In this document: piece after piece, positions 25,383 through 33,400 of the stretch
Layout of the letters: every line of letters begins with the position of its first letter
How positions within the stretch are numbered: the stretch's first letter is position 1
From: Lachnospiraceae bacterium
GTDB taxonomy: Bacteria; Bacillota; Clostridia; Lachnospirales; Lachnospiraceae
Direction of reading: 5' to 3'
Assembly (NCBI GenBank): GCA_017527205.1
Contig: JAFXQK010000060.1
Coordinates: 88,234 to 152,233 of the forward strand
Length of the DNA: 64,000 nt
The notes under the pieces: model-generated
The model's input: only the letters and a program-made list of their open reading frames with translations
Told to the model about the DNA's origin: nothing
The model's database searches: none
Position numbers and translations under genes: made by a program

Positions 25383-26837
25383 GTGACACATCCGAGAATT
25401 ATGCTGGCAGCACCGAAAAGCGGAAGCGGAAAAACCTTATTGACCTGCAGTCTTCTTCGTGCGCTTTCCATGAGGGGAAAACGGGTACAGGCCTTTAAGT
25501 GCGGACCCGATTACATCGATCCCATGTTTCATAAAAAGGTGCTTGGCATCCCCTCTAGAAACCTGGATTTATTTTTTACGGGTGAGGAGGATACGAAGGC
25601 ATTGTTCTTGGAAGAAAACGATGCGGAGATTTCGGTAATTGAGGGCGTGATGGGCTTGTATGATGGCTTAGCCGGTACCATGGAAGAGGCATCCAGCTAT
25701 CACCTTGCACGCACACTACAAACACCGATCCTATTGGTCATAAATGCGCGGGGGATGGGGAGATCCGTGGTGGCTGAGATCGCAGGCTTCCTTTCCATGG
25801 ACCGGGAGCATTTGATTCGAGGCGTGATTTTAAATCAGGTGAGTGCCTCATTTTATCAGTCCATTGCAGAGCTGATAGAAAAGGAATGTCATATTCCCGT
25901 CTTGGGCTATTATCCGACACAGAAGGAAATGGAATGGCAAAGCAGATATCTGGGATTAAAACTGCCGGAAGAAATACGGGAGCTACAGGTGAAGGTGACC
26001 GAGGCTGCGGAAGCTTTTGAAAAAACGATTTCCGTTGATGCCATTATAAGAATGGCAATGCAGTTTGCCATGGAGCACCCCCTCAGCTGTGAACGACCTT
26101 TTTGGCTGAATGTCCCCAAAATGCCTCAAAAGGTGCGCATCGGCGTGGCTTTCGATGAGGCATTTTGTTTTTACTATGAAGATAATTTTAGGCTATTGGA
26201 GAAGGCGGGAGCAGAGCTTTGTTTCTTTTCACCCCTGCATGATCCTGCATTGCCGGAGGGGATTCAAGGGCTGCTTTTGGGTGGCGGATATCCGGAGCTT
26301 GTGGCAGAGCAATTATCCGGGCAGGAGGGGCTTAGAAGGGAAATCAAAGAAAGGCTCCGGCAAGGCATGCCGTCGTTTGCGGAATGCGGAGGCTTTATGT
26401 ATCTGCATGAGGAGATTGTAACGCCTGACGGCAGAAAGCATCCCATGGTCGGGGTGATTCCGGGAAAGTGCTTTGATACAGGAAAACTCGTGCGATTTGG
26501 ATATGCGTCGTTTCGATTTCCGGGAAAGCTTTCAGAGCGGTTTTCGGGTCAAGGTTCAAGTGAATTCCCGGAACGATTTACGTCAGAGCCTGTAGGAAAG
26601 CACGGGGAGAAGAATGACGGTGACGCGATAGAAGAAATTCGCGGGCACGAGTTTCATTATTATGACAGTGACGCCTGCGGAACGGACTGTGAGGCCGTAA
26701 AGCCTGTCACGGGAAGAAGCTGGCTCTGTGGGTATTTGGGTGAAAATCATTATTGGAGCTATGGGCATTTATATTACCCATCCAATCCGGCGTTCGCATT
26801 CTGGTTTGTCGAACAGTGCAGAAGATGGAGGAAATAG
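25383..26837 (+). CDS. cbiA: Cobyrinic acid a,c-diamide synthase
   Basis: CbiA amidates the a and c side chains of cobyrinic acid using glutamine and ATP. 484 residues: ATP-binding N-terminal PKSGSGKTLL P-loop and FKCGPDYIDPMFH, EGVMGLYDG, then a class I glutamine amidotransferase domain with the nucleophile in FAECGGFMYL and the HEFHYYD histidine. A short polar insertion at about residues 378-420 (SERFSGQGSSEFPERF) lengthens the C-terminal domain. GTG start with GGGAGGAAG upstream, 12 bp after the cbiJET stop. Confidence 0.95.
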   Translation: MTHPRIMLAAPKSGSGKTLLTCSLLRALSMRGKRVQAFKCGPDYIDPMFHKKVLGIPSRNLDLFFTGEEDTKALFLEENDAEISVIEGVMGLYDGLAGTMEEASSYHLARTLQTPILLVINARGMGRSVVAEIAGFLSMDREHLIRGVILNQVSASFYQSIAELIEKECHIPVLGYYPTQKEMEWQSRYLGLKLPEEIRELQVKVTEAAEAFEKTISVDAIIRMAMQFAMEHPLSCERPFWLNVPKMPQKVRIGVAFDEAFCFYYEDNFRLLEKAGAELCFFSPLHDPALPEGIQGLLLGGGYPELVAEQLSGQEGLRREIKERLRQGMPSFAECGGFMYLHEEIVTPDGRKHPMVGVIPGKCFDTGKLVRFGYASFRFPGKLSERFSGQGSSEFPERFTSEPVGKHGEKNDGDAIEEIRGHEFHYYDSDACGTDCEAVKPVTGRSWLCGYLGENHYWSYGHLYYPSNPAFAFWFVEQCRRWRK

Positions 26838-26838
26838 C

Positions 26839-27081
26839 ATGGAACAGAATTCTTATCGCTTTTTTGAAAACTTAGATTGTAAATATTATCCCTGCCATCA
26901 GGGCTTGGAGCAGCTGAACTGCCTGTTTTGTTATTGCCCCATGTATCGTCTGGAGAAGTGTCCGGGAAATCCGTCCTATTTTGAAAAGGAGGGACGAAAA
27001 ATCAAGGTTTGTACGAATTGTACCTTCCCGCACAGGGCAGAGAATTATGACCGCATCATAGAAATTCTGAAAAAGAATTAA
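26839..27081 (+). CDS. Cysteine-rich small-domain protein
   Basis: 80 residues with seven-plus cysteines in the order CKYYPCH, CLFCYCPMYRLEKC, CTNCTFPH. This matches the cysteine-rich small domain (a probable metal-binding domain, Pfam zf-like type) that is repeatedly seen near cobalamin genes. ATG 26839 follows the cbiA stop by 1 bp, with GGAGG upstream, so it is likely coupled to cbiA. A role in metal (possibly cobalt) handling is an inference from cysteines and position. It is the last gene of the island; a new promoter follows. Confidence 0.82.
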   Translation: MEQNSYRFFENLDCKYYPCHQGLEQLNCLFCYCPMYRLEKCPGNPSYFEKEGRKIKVCTNCTFPHRAENYDRIIEILKKN

Positions 27082-27087
27082 GGTTGG

Positions 27088-27116
27088 TTGCCAGATGGTT
27101 TCTTTTGTGATAGAAT
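27088..27116 (+). promoter_or_regulatory. Predicted sigma-A promoter
   Basis: TTGCCA (27088-27093), 17-bp spacer, TAGAAT (27111-27116), positioned about 40 bp before the start of the DUF6935-like gene at 27165. Confidence 0.65.
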
Positions 27117-27164
27117 CTTTTTGGATGAGTTCTTCCAAAATAAAAAACGAAGGAGAGAAAAAAC

Positions 27165-27725
27165 ATGAGCATTTTTGATTCCCTGAAGCAAACGGCAACG
27201 GACGTAGTAAAGAACGTGGCCCAGCAAGCAACGAATGAATCCCAGACCTTTACGTTCCAAGCGCTTCCTGAAAGCGTGGAAGAGATGAAGGCGCTTCCTG
27301 AAGCTTCCCTGGATTCTCCTTTTAAGGCAGCAGCGCTGACGATCTGTGCACTTTGTGCCTATGCAGCCGCTCCGGAGATTGGTATTGACATGTTGAACTT
27401 TCTGAAGGGACCGCAGCCTCTTTCCGCATATGAGCTGAGCTTTTTGAAGGATCGTTTCAGTGATCAGAAATATGTGCCATTTTCTTATTTTAAGGGAGCG
27501 ACTCCCGCAAATAACTATACGCCGGATCAGCCCTTTACGGTAACCTTCTTTACGAATCCTCATTCCTATGAAAACGATGGCTATTGCATGCTTCACGTAA
27601 AGTCTGGCGGCGCAGATTCCGAGCGTCAGATCAAGCTTCGCAGAAAGGGTGATCAGTGGTTTTTGTGGGAGCAGTATGTGTTGGTAGGCATTCGTAAGTC
27701 CGCAGCGGAGGATCCGTGGGCATAG
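27165..27725 (+). CDS. DUF6935-like protein
   Basis: 186 residues. It has the pattern LPESVEEMKALPEASLDSPFKAAALTI, LNFLKGPQPLS, LKDRFSDQKYVPFSYFKGATPANNY and QWFLWEQYVLVGIRK, ending DPWA, which I recognise as the clostridial family labelled DUF6935. No signal peptide or catalytic motif is evident. It has its own promoter and a strong terminator, so it is a single-gene unit. Function unknown. Confidence 0.75.
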   Translation: MSIFDSLKQTATDVVKNVAQQATNESQTFTFQALPESVEEMKALPEASLDSPFKAAALTICALCAYAAAPEIGIDMLNFLKGPQPLSAYELSFLKDRFSDQKYVPFSYFKGATPANNYTPDQPFTVTFFTNPHSYENDGYCMLHVKSGGADSERQIKLRRKGDQWFLWEQYVLVGIRKSAAEDPWA

Positions 27726-27753
27726 GTTTGTAGCATATTTGGCTTAGGTTTGT

Positions 27754-27800
27754 AAAAGTTCTGCCATGGATGAAAATGCATTGCCTGTGGCAGAACTTTT
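27754..27800 (+). terminator. Hairpin terminator after the DUF6935-like gene
   Basis: Perfect 13-bp inverted repeat AAAAGTTCTGCCA (27754-27766) and its complement (27788-27800) with a 21-nt loop; the second arm ends in TTTT and is followed by CATTTTC. Usable on both strands. Confidence 0.75.
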
Positions 27801-27844
27801 CATTTTCGATATTCAAATAACATTGGTTTGGGGATGAAAGAAAC

Positions 27845-28912
27845 ATGGGTAAGCTTCCAGAGGGCAAACAAAGAAATGCGAATATGGAATTGCTAAGGCT
27901 CTTGGCCATGATGATGGTGACCATGCTGCATGCGCTGGGGAAGGGCAACTGTCTGCAACCGATGAACGGAAATATGTCTGTCAACGGATGGGTTGCGTGG
28001 GGGCTTGAGACCCTTTCCATCAGTGCAGTGAATGCCTTTATGTTATTGTCAGGCTATTTTATGATTCATTCCAAATTTCGAATGAAGCGCCTGATAGAGC
28101 TTGTTTTGCAGACACTAGCTTATTCGCTGGTGCCATTGGGAATATATATATGCCTGGGTTTGCTTCCCAAAGAAGAGTTGACAATATATCATCTTCTGCA
28201 ATACTGCCTTCCGATCCACATGGATGTCTTTTGGTTTATTACGGCATATATTGTTCTGTATCTGCTGTCGCCGCTGATCTGCGCAGGCGTGAATGCCTTG
28301 GAGGAGAAACAGCTGCGAACCGTCATCCTGTGCATGCTTATCTACGAATGTGTATTTAAGTCTTTTCTTCCAGTGAAATTGGTTACGGACACGGAGGGCT
28401 ATCAGTTTCTGTGGTATTTGATCATGTTTTTGATCGGGGCATACTTTAGAAGATTTGGATTTCGGGTGTTGACGACCTCTGCCAGAGGATGGGCTGCTTA
28501 TCTGGCTGGCTGTCTTTTGATCTATGCTGAAAACTTCGTGATCTATTGGATCCATGGCAGAACGGGCCGATTAAATGATCTTTTAATGTTTAGTTATCAT
28601 TACAATCAGATCTTGGTTGTTCTTGCCTCCATTGGACTGTTTGCGGCTTTTTTACATGCAAAATCCATTGAAGGTAAGGCTGCAAAGGTGATCTGTGCCA
28701 TCTCGCCATATGCGCTGGGCGTATATCTTCTGCAGGAGAATTTACAGCTTCGTTATACTTGGCAGGGCTGGTTTGGCATTAGTGCAAACAGCCTGTCAGA
28801 ACCTTTGCCTAGCTTTGTGTTACGCCTGTTTCTTGCCGTTATCTGCATGTTTGTGCTTGGAATTCTTGTCGATGCCATTAGGGCAGGGATTTTTAAGCTG
28901 TTTAAAATGTAA
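27845..28912 (+). CDS. Membrane acyltransferase (acyltransferase-3/OafA type)
   Basis: 355 residues, about ten hydrophobic spans. The N-terminus NANMELLRLLAMMMVTMLHAL carries the conserved Arg and His of the acyltransferase-3 family, which transfers acetyl or other acyl groups to surface polysaccharides. NAFMLLSGYFMI and FWFITAYIVLYLLSPLI are also typical. The acceptor glycan is not evident. It is followed after about 40 bp by a PAP2-like membrane protein, a plausible partner in envelope modification. Confidence 0.87.
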   Translation: MGKLPEGKQRNANMELLRLLAMMMVTMLHALGKGNCLQPMNGNMSVNGWVAWGLETLSISAVNAFMLLSGYFMIHSKFRMKRLIELVLQTLAYSLVPLGIYICLGLLPKEELTIYHLLQYCLPIHMDVFWFITAYIVLYLLSPLICAGVNALEEKQLRTVILCMLIYECVFKSFLPVKLVTDTEGYQFLWYLIMFLIGAYFRRFGFRVLTTSARGWAAYLAGCLLIYAENFVIYWIHGRTGRLNDLLMFSYHYNQILVVLASIGLFAAFLHAKSIEGKAAKVICAISPYALGVYLLQENLQLRYTWQGWFGISANSLSEPLPSFVLRLFLAVICMFVLGILVDAIRAGIFKLFKM

Positions 28913-28953
28913 TATGGTCTTATAGAGTTTTCTGCCAGAGAGGAGTGAGTCGC

Positions 28954-29844
28954 GTGAAAGAGAAAACAATCATGGGAGTATCAAAAACCTGTTTTATTCT
29001 AGTAGTTGCGGCATGCATGCTTGGTATTTTTATCGGATCGTTTTTTGATTACAATATTAATGTTTTGCTGGCGCATAAGACTGAAGTTGGGGCTTTTTTT
29101 GCCACCTATGGTTCTTATTTTTCCTACTGCCTTTATCCGGCAGCGGGTATGTGTATCTTTAAGGGACTTCGGAAGAAGGGTGACAGATACCGCATGCTCG
29201 CTTGGGTGATTTTGATCATCTCATATTTTATGGCAGTTTATTACAGCAATAACTATAACGGCTCCAAGGTAAGAGAACTGTTTGGTTATCATGCGGGAGA
29301 AACCACGGCGGCGTTATCCTTTGCCAGCTGGGCATTCTGGGTTGTTTTGTATGCATGGGTTCCCATTGTTTGCCACTATGTCTTTGATGACGTGAATTCG
29401 GATAAACTGATCATGACGGGGGCAGCCATTTTGGTGGCCGGCATTCTTTCCGATCATGTCAACCTTTGGTTAAAACAGGTGGCATCCAGACCCAGATATA
29501 AGTATTTAATTACGCTGGAGGATGCAAAATCCGAATTTAGAAGCTGGTGGCAGATGATCCCGAATCTGGCAGGTTCCAACGACAATTTTAAAAGCTGGCC
29601 AAGCGGCAATATGACTATTGCGAGCATGATGTTTTCCCTTCCGATGTTGGCGGATGTATTAAAGAAACGTTCGTATCGTAAAAACATGATTTGTTTTGTG
29701 ATTGCTTTGATCTTTGTCGTGATATATGGTTATAATAGGATCCATATGACGAACCATTTCCTTTCGGACGTGTGCTTTGGAACGATTATCACCTATCTTA
29801 TTTTTGTATTAATAAGTACTGCTTTCTTAAAGGCGGGAGAATGA
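28954..29844 (+). CDS. PAP2-like membrane protein with altered motif 2
   Basis: 296 residues with about six membrane spans. PAP2 phosphatases act on lipid phosphates outside the membrane. Motif 1 is LKQVASRPRYKY (KxxxxxxRP) and motif 3 is YNRIHMTNHFLSDV (R..H...D). Motif 2 reads WPSGN, where the usual PSGH histidine is asparagine, so catalysis may be altered or lost. I chose GTG 28954 with AGAGGAG 8 nt upstream; a GTG at 28945 overlaps that site. It follows an acyltransferase gene. Confidence 0.82.
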   Translation: MKEKTIMGVSKTCFILVVAACMLGIFIGSFFDYNINVLLAHKTEVGAFFATYGSYFSYCLYPAAGMCIFKGLRKKGDRYRMLAWVILIISYFMAVYYSNNYNGSKVRELFGYHAGETTAALSFASWAFWVVLYAWVPIVCHYVFDDVNSDKLIMTGAAILVAGILSDHVNLWLKQVASRPRYKYLITLEDAKSEFRSWWQMIPNLAGSNDNFKSWPSGNMTIASMMFSLPMLADVLKKRSYRKNMICFVIALIFVVIYGYNRIHMTNHFLSDVCFGTIITYLIFVLISTAFLKAGE

Positions 29845-29895
29845 AACGCTGCTGATTGACGAGAACGATTGGATGGTTATCTTAGGAAACAACTC

Positions 29896-29924
29896 TTGTA
29901 AAAAAAGTCTCATTATGATAAAAT
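29896..29924 (+). promoter_or_regulatory. Predicted sigma-A promoter of ychF
   Basis: TTGTAA (29896-29901), 17-bp spacer, TAAAAT (29919-29924), about 85 bp before the ATG at 30010. A small palindrome CCCATA/TATGGG (29981-29994) lies just before the AAAGGAG ribosome-binding site. Confidence 0.68.
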
Positions 29925-30009
29925 GCTATCGTTGTGTTGAAACGGAAGGTATGGTTTTTATTACAAAGTAGAAAACAAAACCCATACATATGGGAAAGGA
30001 GTGACATAT

Positions 30010-31107
30010 ATGAAGCTGGGAATTTTGGGACTCCCCAACGTCGGCAAGAGTACCCTGTTTAACGCATTGACAAAGGCTGGTGCAGAATCTGCGAACTATC
30101 CGTTCTGTACCATTGATCCCAACGTGGGAATCGTGCCCGTGCCGGATGAGAGATTAAAGCTGCTGGGAGACATGTATCAGTCAAAGAAGGTGACGCCTGC
30201 CGTGATCGAATTTGTTGACATTGCTGGCCTGGTAAAGGGCGCGTCCAAGGGTGAGGGTTTGGGTAACCAATTCCTTGCAAACATTCGAGAGGTAGACGCC
30301 CTTGTTCATGTGGTGCGTTGCTTTGAGGATGATAACGTCATTCACGTGGATGGAAGCGTGGATCCCATCCGAGACATTGAGACTATCAATCTGGAGCTGA
30401 TTTTTGCAGACCTTGAGGTCCTTGAGAGAAGATTTTCAAAGGTGACAAAGGCTGCAAAGATGGACAAGACCCTTGCAAAGGAAGAGGCTCTTTTGATTCG
30501 TATTAAGGAGCATCTTGAGAGCGGTAAGATGGCGAAATCCATAGAGATTGAGGATGAAGACGAGCTGGCGCTGATTAAGGGATACAATCTTTTGACCTAT
30601 AAGCCCGTGATCTATGCGGCAAACGTCTCCGAGGATGATTTGGCAGATGATGGAGAATCCAATGCCATGGTACAGCGCGTGAAGGAATTCGCTGAGGCAG
30701 AGGGCAGCAAGGTATTCGCCATTTGTGCACAGATTGAGCAGGAGATTGCAGAGCTTGACGATGATGAAAAGGCAGAGTTTTTAAGTGAACTTGGCGTTAA
30801 GGAATCTGGTCTGGAAAAGCTGATCAAGGCAAGCTATTCTCTGTTGGGACTTATGAGTTTCTTGACGGCTGGCGAAGATGAAACCAGAGCCTGGACCATC
30901 AAGATTGGAACGAAGGCACCTCAGGCAGCCGGAAAGATCCACACGGACTTTGAACGCGGCTTCATCAAGGCAGAGGTTGTTAACTATAAGGATCTGTTGG
31001 AGCAGGGGTCTCTGGCCGCAGCCCGCGAGAAAGGACTTGTCGGCATGGAAGGCAAGGACTATGTCGTAAAAGACGGCGACGTGATCCTTTTCAGATTTAA
31101 CGTGTAG
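30010..31107 (+). CDS. ychF: YchF/OLA1-family P-loop NTPase
   Basis: 365 residues, the normal length. The N-terminal Obg-like G domain has [52 protein letters not shown] and, unlike true GTPases, no NKxD (NVSEDDL-type sequence at that site, as in ATP-preferring YchF). A coiled-coil hairpin (~130-200) precedes the C-terminal TGS domain ([30 protein letters not shown]). YchF binds ribosomes and acts in stress responses. ATG 30010 is preferred over the GTG at 30001 that abuts the AGGA. Confidence 0.95.
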   Translation: MKLGILGLPNVGKSTLFNALTKAGAESANYPFCTIDPNVGIVPVPDERLKLLGDMYQSKKVTPAVIEFVDIAGLVKGASKGEGLGNQFLANIREVDALVHVVRCFEDDNVIHVDGSVDPIRDIETINLELIFADLEVLERRFSKVTKAAKMDKTLAKEEALLIRIKEHLESGKMAKSIEIEDEDELALIKGYNLLTYKPVIYAANVSEDDLADDGESNAMVQRVKEFAEAEGSKVFAICAQIEQEIAELDDDEKAEFLSELGVKESGLEKLIKASYSLLGLMSFLTAGEDETRAWTIKIGTKAPQAAGKIHTDFERGFIKAEVVNYKDLLEQGSLAAAREKGLVGMEGKDYVVKDGDVILFRFNV

Positions 31108-31159
31108 CCGTCTAACAAAACCAAGCGACGCCGAAGGCGGCATTTGGTTTTGAGACGGC
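31107..31159 (+). repeat. Large intergenic hairpin overlapping the ychF stop
   Basis: GCCGTCT (31107-31113) pairs with AGACGGC (31153-31159), AAAACCAA (31117-31124) with TTGGTTTT (31144-31151), and CGCC with GGCG around a GAA loop. No T tract follows. It may be an mRNA-stabilising 3' structure or a repeat element. Confidence 0.7.
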
Positions 31160-31267
31160 GTCTTAATAATTCTTAAGATTTCATAAAAATATTTTCAAAA
31201 AACTTAATTTCGATTACTTTACATATATGGTACTCTGAAAAACTGATCACCACTATATCTTGTACCT

Positions 31268-31300
31268 AAAGGCCCTGCGAATGCCGCAGGGCCTTTTTTT
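31268..31300 (+). terminator. Rho-independent terminator before the division cluster
   Basis: Stem AAAGGCCCTGC (31268-31278) with GCAGGGCCTTT (31286-31296), loop of 7 nt, followed by a T run to 31300. It lies about 160 bp after ychF and just before the mraZ promoter. The stretch 31160-31267 between the two hairpins is AT-rich with no gene; a short untranslated RNA ending here cannot be excluded. Confidence 0.9.
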
Positions 31301-31336
31301 GTTGGATTTTTGGCATTTTTTGGCACATAAAAACAC

Positions 31337-31365
31337 TTGCAAATTCTTAAAAATTAGGGTAAAAT
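31337..31365 (+). promoter_or_regulatory. Predicted promoter of the mraZ division cluster
   Basis: TTGCAA (31337-31342), 17-bp spacer, TAAAAT (31360-31365). The expected transcription start near 31372 immediately precedes the row of MraZ boxes beginning at 31376. Confidence 0.78.
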
Positions 31366-31375
31366 CATCTCGTAA

Positions 31376-31420
31376 GTGGAAAAAAGTGGTTGTTGGTGTT
31401 AGATTGTGGTAAGAATGGTC
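31376..31420 (+). promoter_or_regulatory. MraZ operator: five boxes at 10-bp spacing
   Basis: GTGG, GTGG, GTGT, GTGG and TGGT begin at 31376, 31386, 31396, 31406 and 31416, exactly 10 bp apart. MraZ is known to bind regularly spaced G-rich repeats upstream of its own gene and to repress the cluster. Position, just after the -10 element, fits autorepression. Confidence 0.8.
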
Positions 31421-31493
31421 GAAAAAGCAAGAAAAAATCGGTGATTTTACGAAATACCGATAGCTCTCCAAGCGATGATGGGTGGTGATCAAG

Positions 31494-31931
31494 ATGTTCA
31501 TGTGTGAATACAGCCATACGGTGGATGCAAAGGGCAGATTGATCGTACCTGCGAAGTTCCGAGAGGTTCTTGGAGATGCATTCGTGATTTGTAAGGGCCT
31601 GGATCATTGCTTGTACATCTACTCCAATGAAGATTGGGAAACCTTCGCGAAGCAGCTTTCCAGTTTGCCACTTACAAATAAGGCGGCCAGAGAATTTGTA
31701 AGATTCTTCCTTGCGGGTGCAAGCCCGGTAGAGGTAGACAAGCTGGGAAGAATTTTAGTACCGTCTAGTCTTCGAAGCTTTGCGGGACTCGATAAGGACG
31801 TGGTTTTGGCAGGCGTTGGACATCGAATTGAAGTATGGAGCAAAGAGAAATGGGAAGGCGAGTCTGGCGGAGATGACATGGATGAAATCGCAGAAACCAT
31901 GGATCAGCTGGGGATCACCTTAACACAGTAA
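31494..31931 (+). CDS. mraZ: Transcriptional regulator MraZ
   Basis: 145 residues. MraZ is an AbrB-like ring-forming DNA-binding protein that controls the division and wall cluster. Two repeated swapped-hairpin domains are seen: [20 protein letters not shown] near the N-terminus and [19 protein letters not shown] around residue 80. I chose ATG 31494 since family members begin MFMxEY; the frame is open to GTG 31482. It is the first gene after the promoter and its boxes, and rsmH follows 34 bp later. Confidence 0.95.
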   Translation: MFMCEYSHTVDAKGRLIVPAKFREVLGDAFVICKGLDHCLYIYSNEDWETFAKQLSSLPLTNKAAREFVRFFLAGASPVEVDKLGRILVPSSLRSFAGLDKDVVLAGVGHRIEVWSKEKWEGESGGDDMDEIAETMDQLGITLTQ

Positions 31932-31965
31932 GCCAAGGAAGAAAATACAAAGGGGGAGCGAGGAA

Positions 31966-32907
31966 ATGGAAGAAGCGCAGTTCAATCATTATTCCGTACT
32001 GCTGGAAGAAACCATTGCTGAGCTCAAGATAAAACCCGATGGTATTTATCTGGATGGAACGCTCGGCGGCGGTGGACATGCCTATCAGGTTTGCAAACGA
32101 TTGACGGATGGCCATTTCTATGGAATAGACCAAGATGAAGCGGCTATTTTGGCTGCAGGAGAGAGGCTAAAGGAATTTGGCGAAAAGGTGACGATCCTCC
32201 GCGATAATTACTGCAATGCCAAAGCACTTTTGGAAAGCAAGGGAGTGGAAAAGGTCAATGGAATCGTGCTTGACCTAGGGGTTTCCTCCTATCAGCTGGA
32301 CACGGAGGAAAGAGGCTTTTCCTACAGGTACGACGCTCCGCTCGACATGAGAATGGATCAGAGACAAAGCCTGACGGCTAAGGACATTGTCAACGGATAT
32401 TCCGAAAAGGAATTGTTTGCAATCATCAGGGATTACGGAGAGGATCCTTTTGCGAAGAACATAGCAAAGCATATTGTACAGGCAAGAACGATCAAACCGA
32501 TTGAGACAACCTTTGAATTGAACGACATTATCAAGGCTTCCATTCCTGCAAAGATGAGGGCAAACGGACATCCGTCCAAACAAACCTTCCAAGCGATCAG
32601 GATTGAATGTAATCGGGAATTGGACGTGCTGAAAAATGCATTGGATGATTTTATAGACATGCTGGCACCCAAAGGAAGGCTGTGCATCATCACGTTCCAT
32701 TCCTTGGAAGACCGAATCGTAAAAAATGCATTTCGAAGAAATGAAAATCCATGCACCTGCCCACCGGGATTCCCGGTTTGTACCTGCGGCAAGGTCAGCA
32801 AGGGAACGGTCATCACAAAGAAGCCAATCCTTCCCGGGGAGAAGGAACTTCAAGAAAATAATAGATCAAAAAGCGCGAAACTAAGGGTATTTGAAAAAAT
32901 TGGGTAG
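31966..32907 (+). CDS. rsmH: 16S rRNA (cytosine-1402-N4)-methyltransferase
   Basis: RsmH (MraW) methylates N4 of C1402 in 16S rRNA using S-adenosylmethionine. 313 residues: [23 protein letters not shown] (SAM-binding loop), [29 protein letters not shown], and [17 protein letters not shown] are clear signatures. Length and position directly after mraZ are standard. Confidence 0.96.
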   Translation: MEEAQFNHYSVLLEETIAELKIKPDGIYLDGTLGGGGHAYQVCKRLTDGHFYGIDQDEAAILAAGERLKEFGEKVTILRDNYCNAKALLESKGVEKVNGIVLDLGVSSYQLDTEERGFSYRYDAPLDMRMDQRQSLTAKDIVNGYSEKELFAIIRDYGEDPFAKNIAKHIVQARTIKPIETTFELNDIIKASIPAKMRANGHPSKQTFQAIRIECNRELDVLKNALDDFIDMLAPKGRLCIITFHSLEDRIVKNAFRRNENPCTCPPGFPVCTCGKVSKGTVITKKPILPGEKELQENNRSKSAKLRVFEKIG

Positions 32908-32930
32908 TAAAAACAGGGGGGTAACACGTT

Positions 32931-33395
32931 ATGGCAAGGGAAATGAGCAGAAATCATATGGCAAGACGGCAATATGTTCATGGGAGCGCTGCACCTAAAA
33001 TAGACATTCGCCGTGAGATGGAGGAGGGAAGACAGATCCATCGCGTAAGCCAGGCGACGAAAAAGAACAGGGAGCACGTGCATTCCATGAGTCCAGCCTA
33101 TGTTCTTGTATTATTGCTTTGCCTTTGCACGGCAATTTGTGTTATAATCTGGTATGTGAATTTGCAATCTCAGGTAACCAGCAAGGTTTCTGTTGTGAAT
33201 CAGCTCGAAGCAAAACTGAACAACATGAAGCAGGCGAATGACGAGGAAAATCTCAGAATTCAGAACAGTGTAGACCTTGAAGAAATCAAGAGAATTGCCA
33301 TCGGAGAATTAGGCATGACCTACGCGCAGGAAGGACAGATTGTGTACTATTCCAGCGAAGGGACGGATTACATGCGTAAAGTGGTGGAGGATTAG
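32931..33395 (+). CDS. ftsL: Cell division protein FtsL-like
   Basis: 154 residues: a basic cytoplasmic N-terminus of about 55, one membrane span (YVLVLLLCLCTAICVIIWYV), then an extracellular coiled coil with VNQLEAKLNNMKQANDEEN followed by a short conserved tail IAIGELGMTYAQEGQIVYY. This is the FtsL/DivIC-like layout; FtsL works with FtsQ and the septal PBP. Assignment rests on topology and the rsmH-ftsL-pbp order because the family is poorly conserved. Confidence 0.85.
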   Translation: MAREMSRNHMARRQYVHGSAAPKIDIRREMEEGRQIHRVSQATKKNREHVHSMSPAYVLVLLLCLCTAICVIIWYVNLQSQVTSKVSVVNQLEAKLNNMKQANDEENLRIQNSVDLEEIKRIAIGELGMTYAQEGQIVYYSSEGTDYMRKVVED

Positions 33396-33400
33396 GAAAG

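Noticed and set aside
32275..32853. Minus-strand open frame opposite rsmH
   Set aside because: Entirely inside a conserved gene; composition typical of antisense translation.
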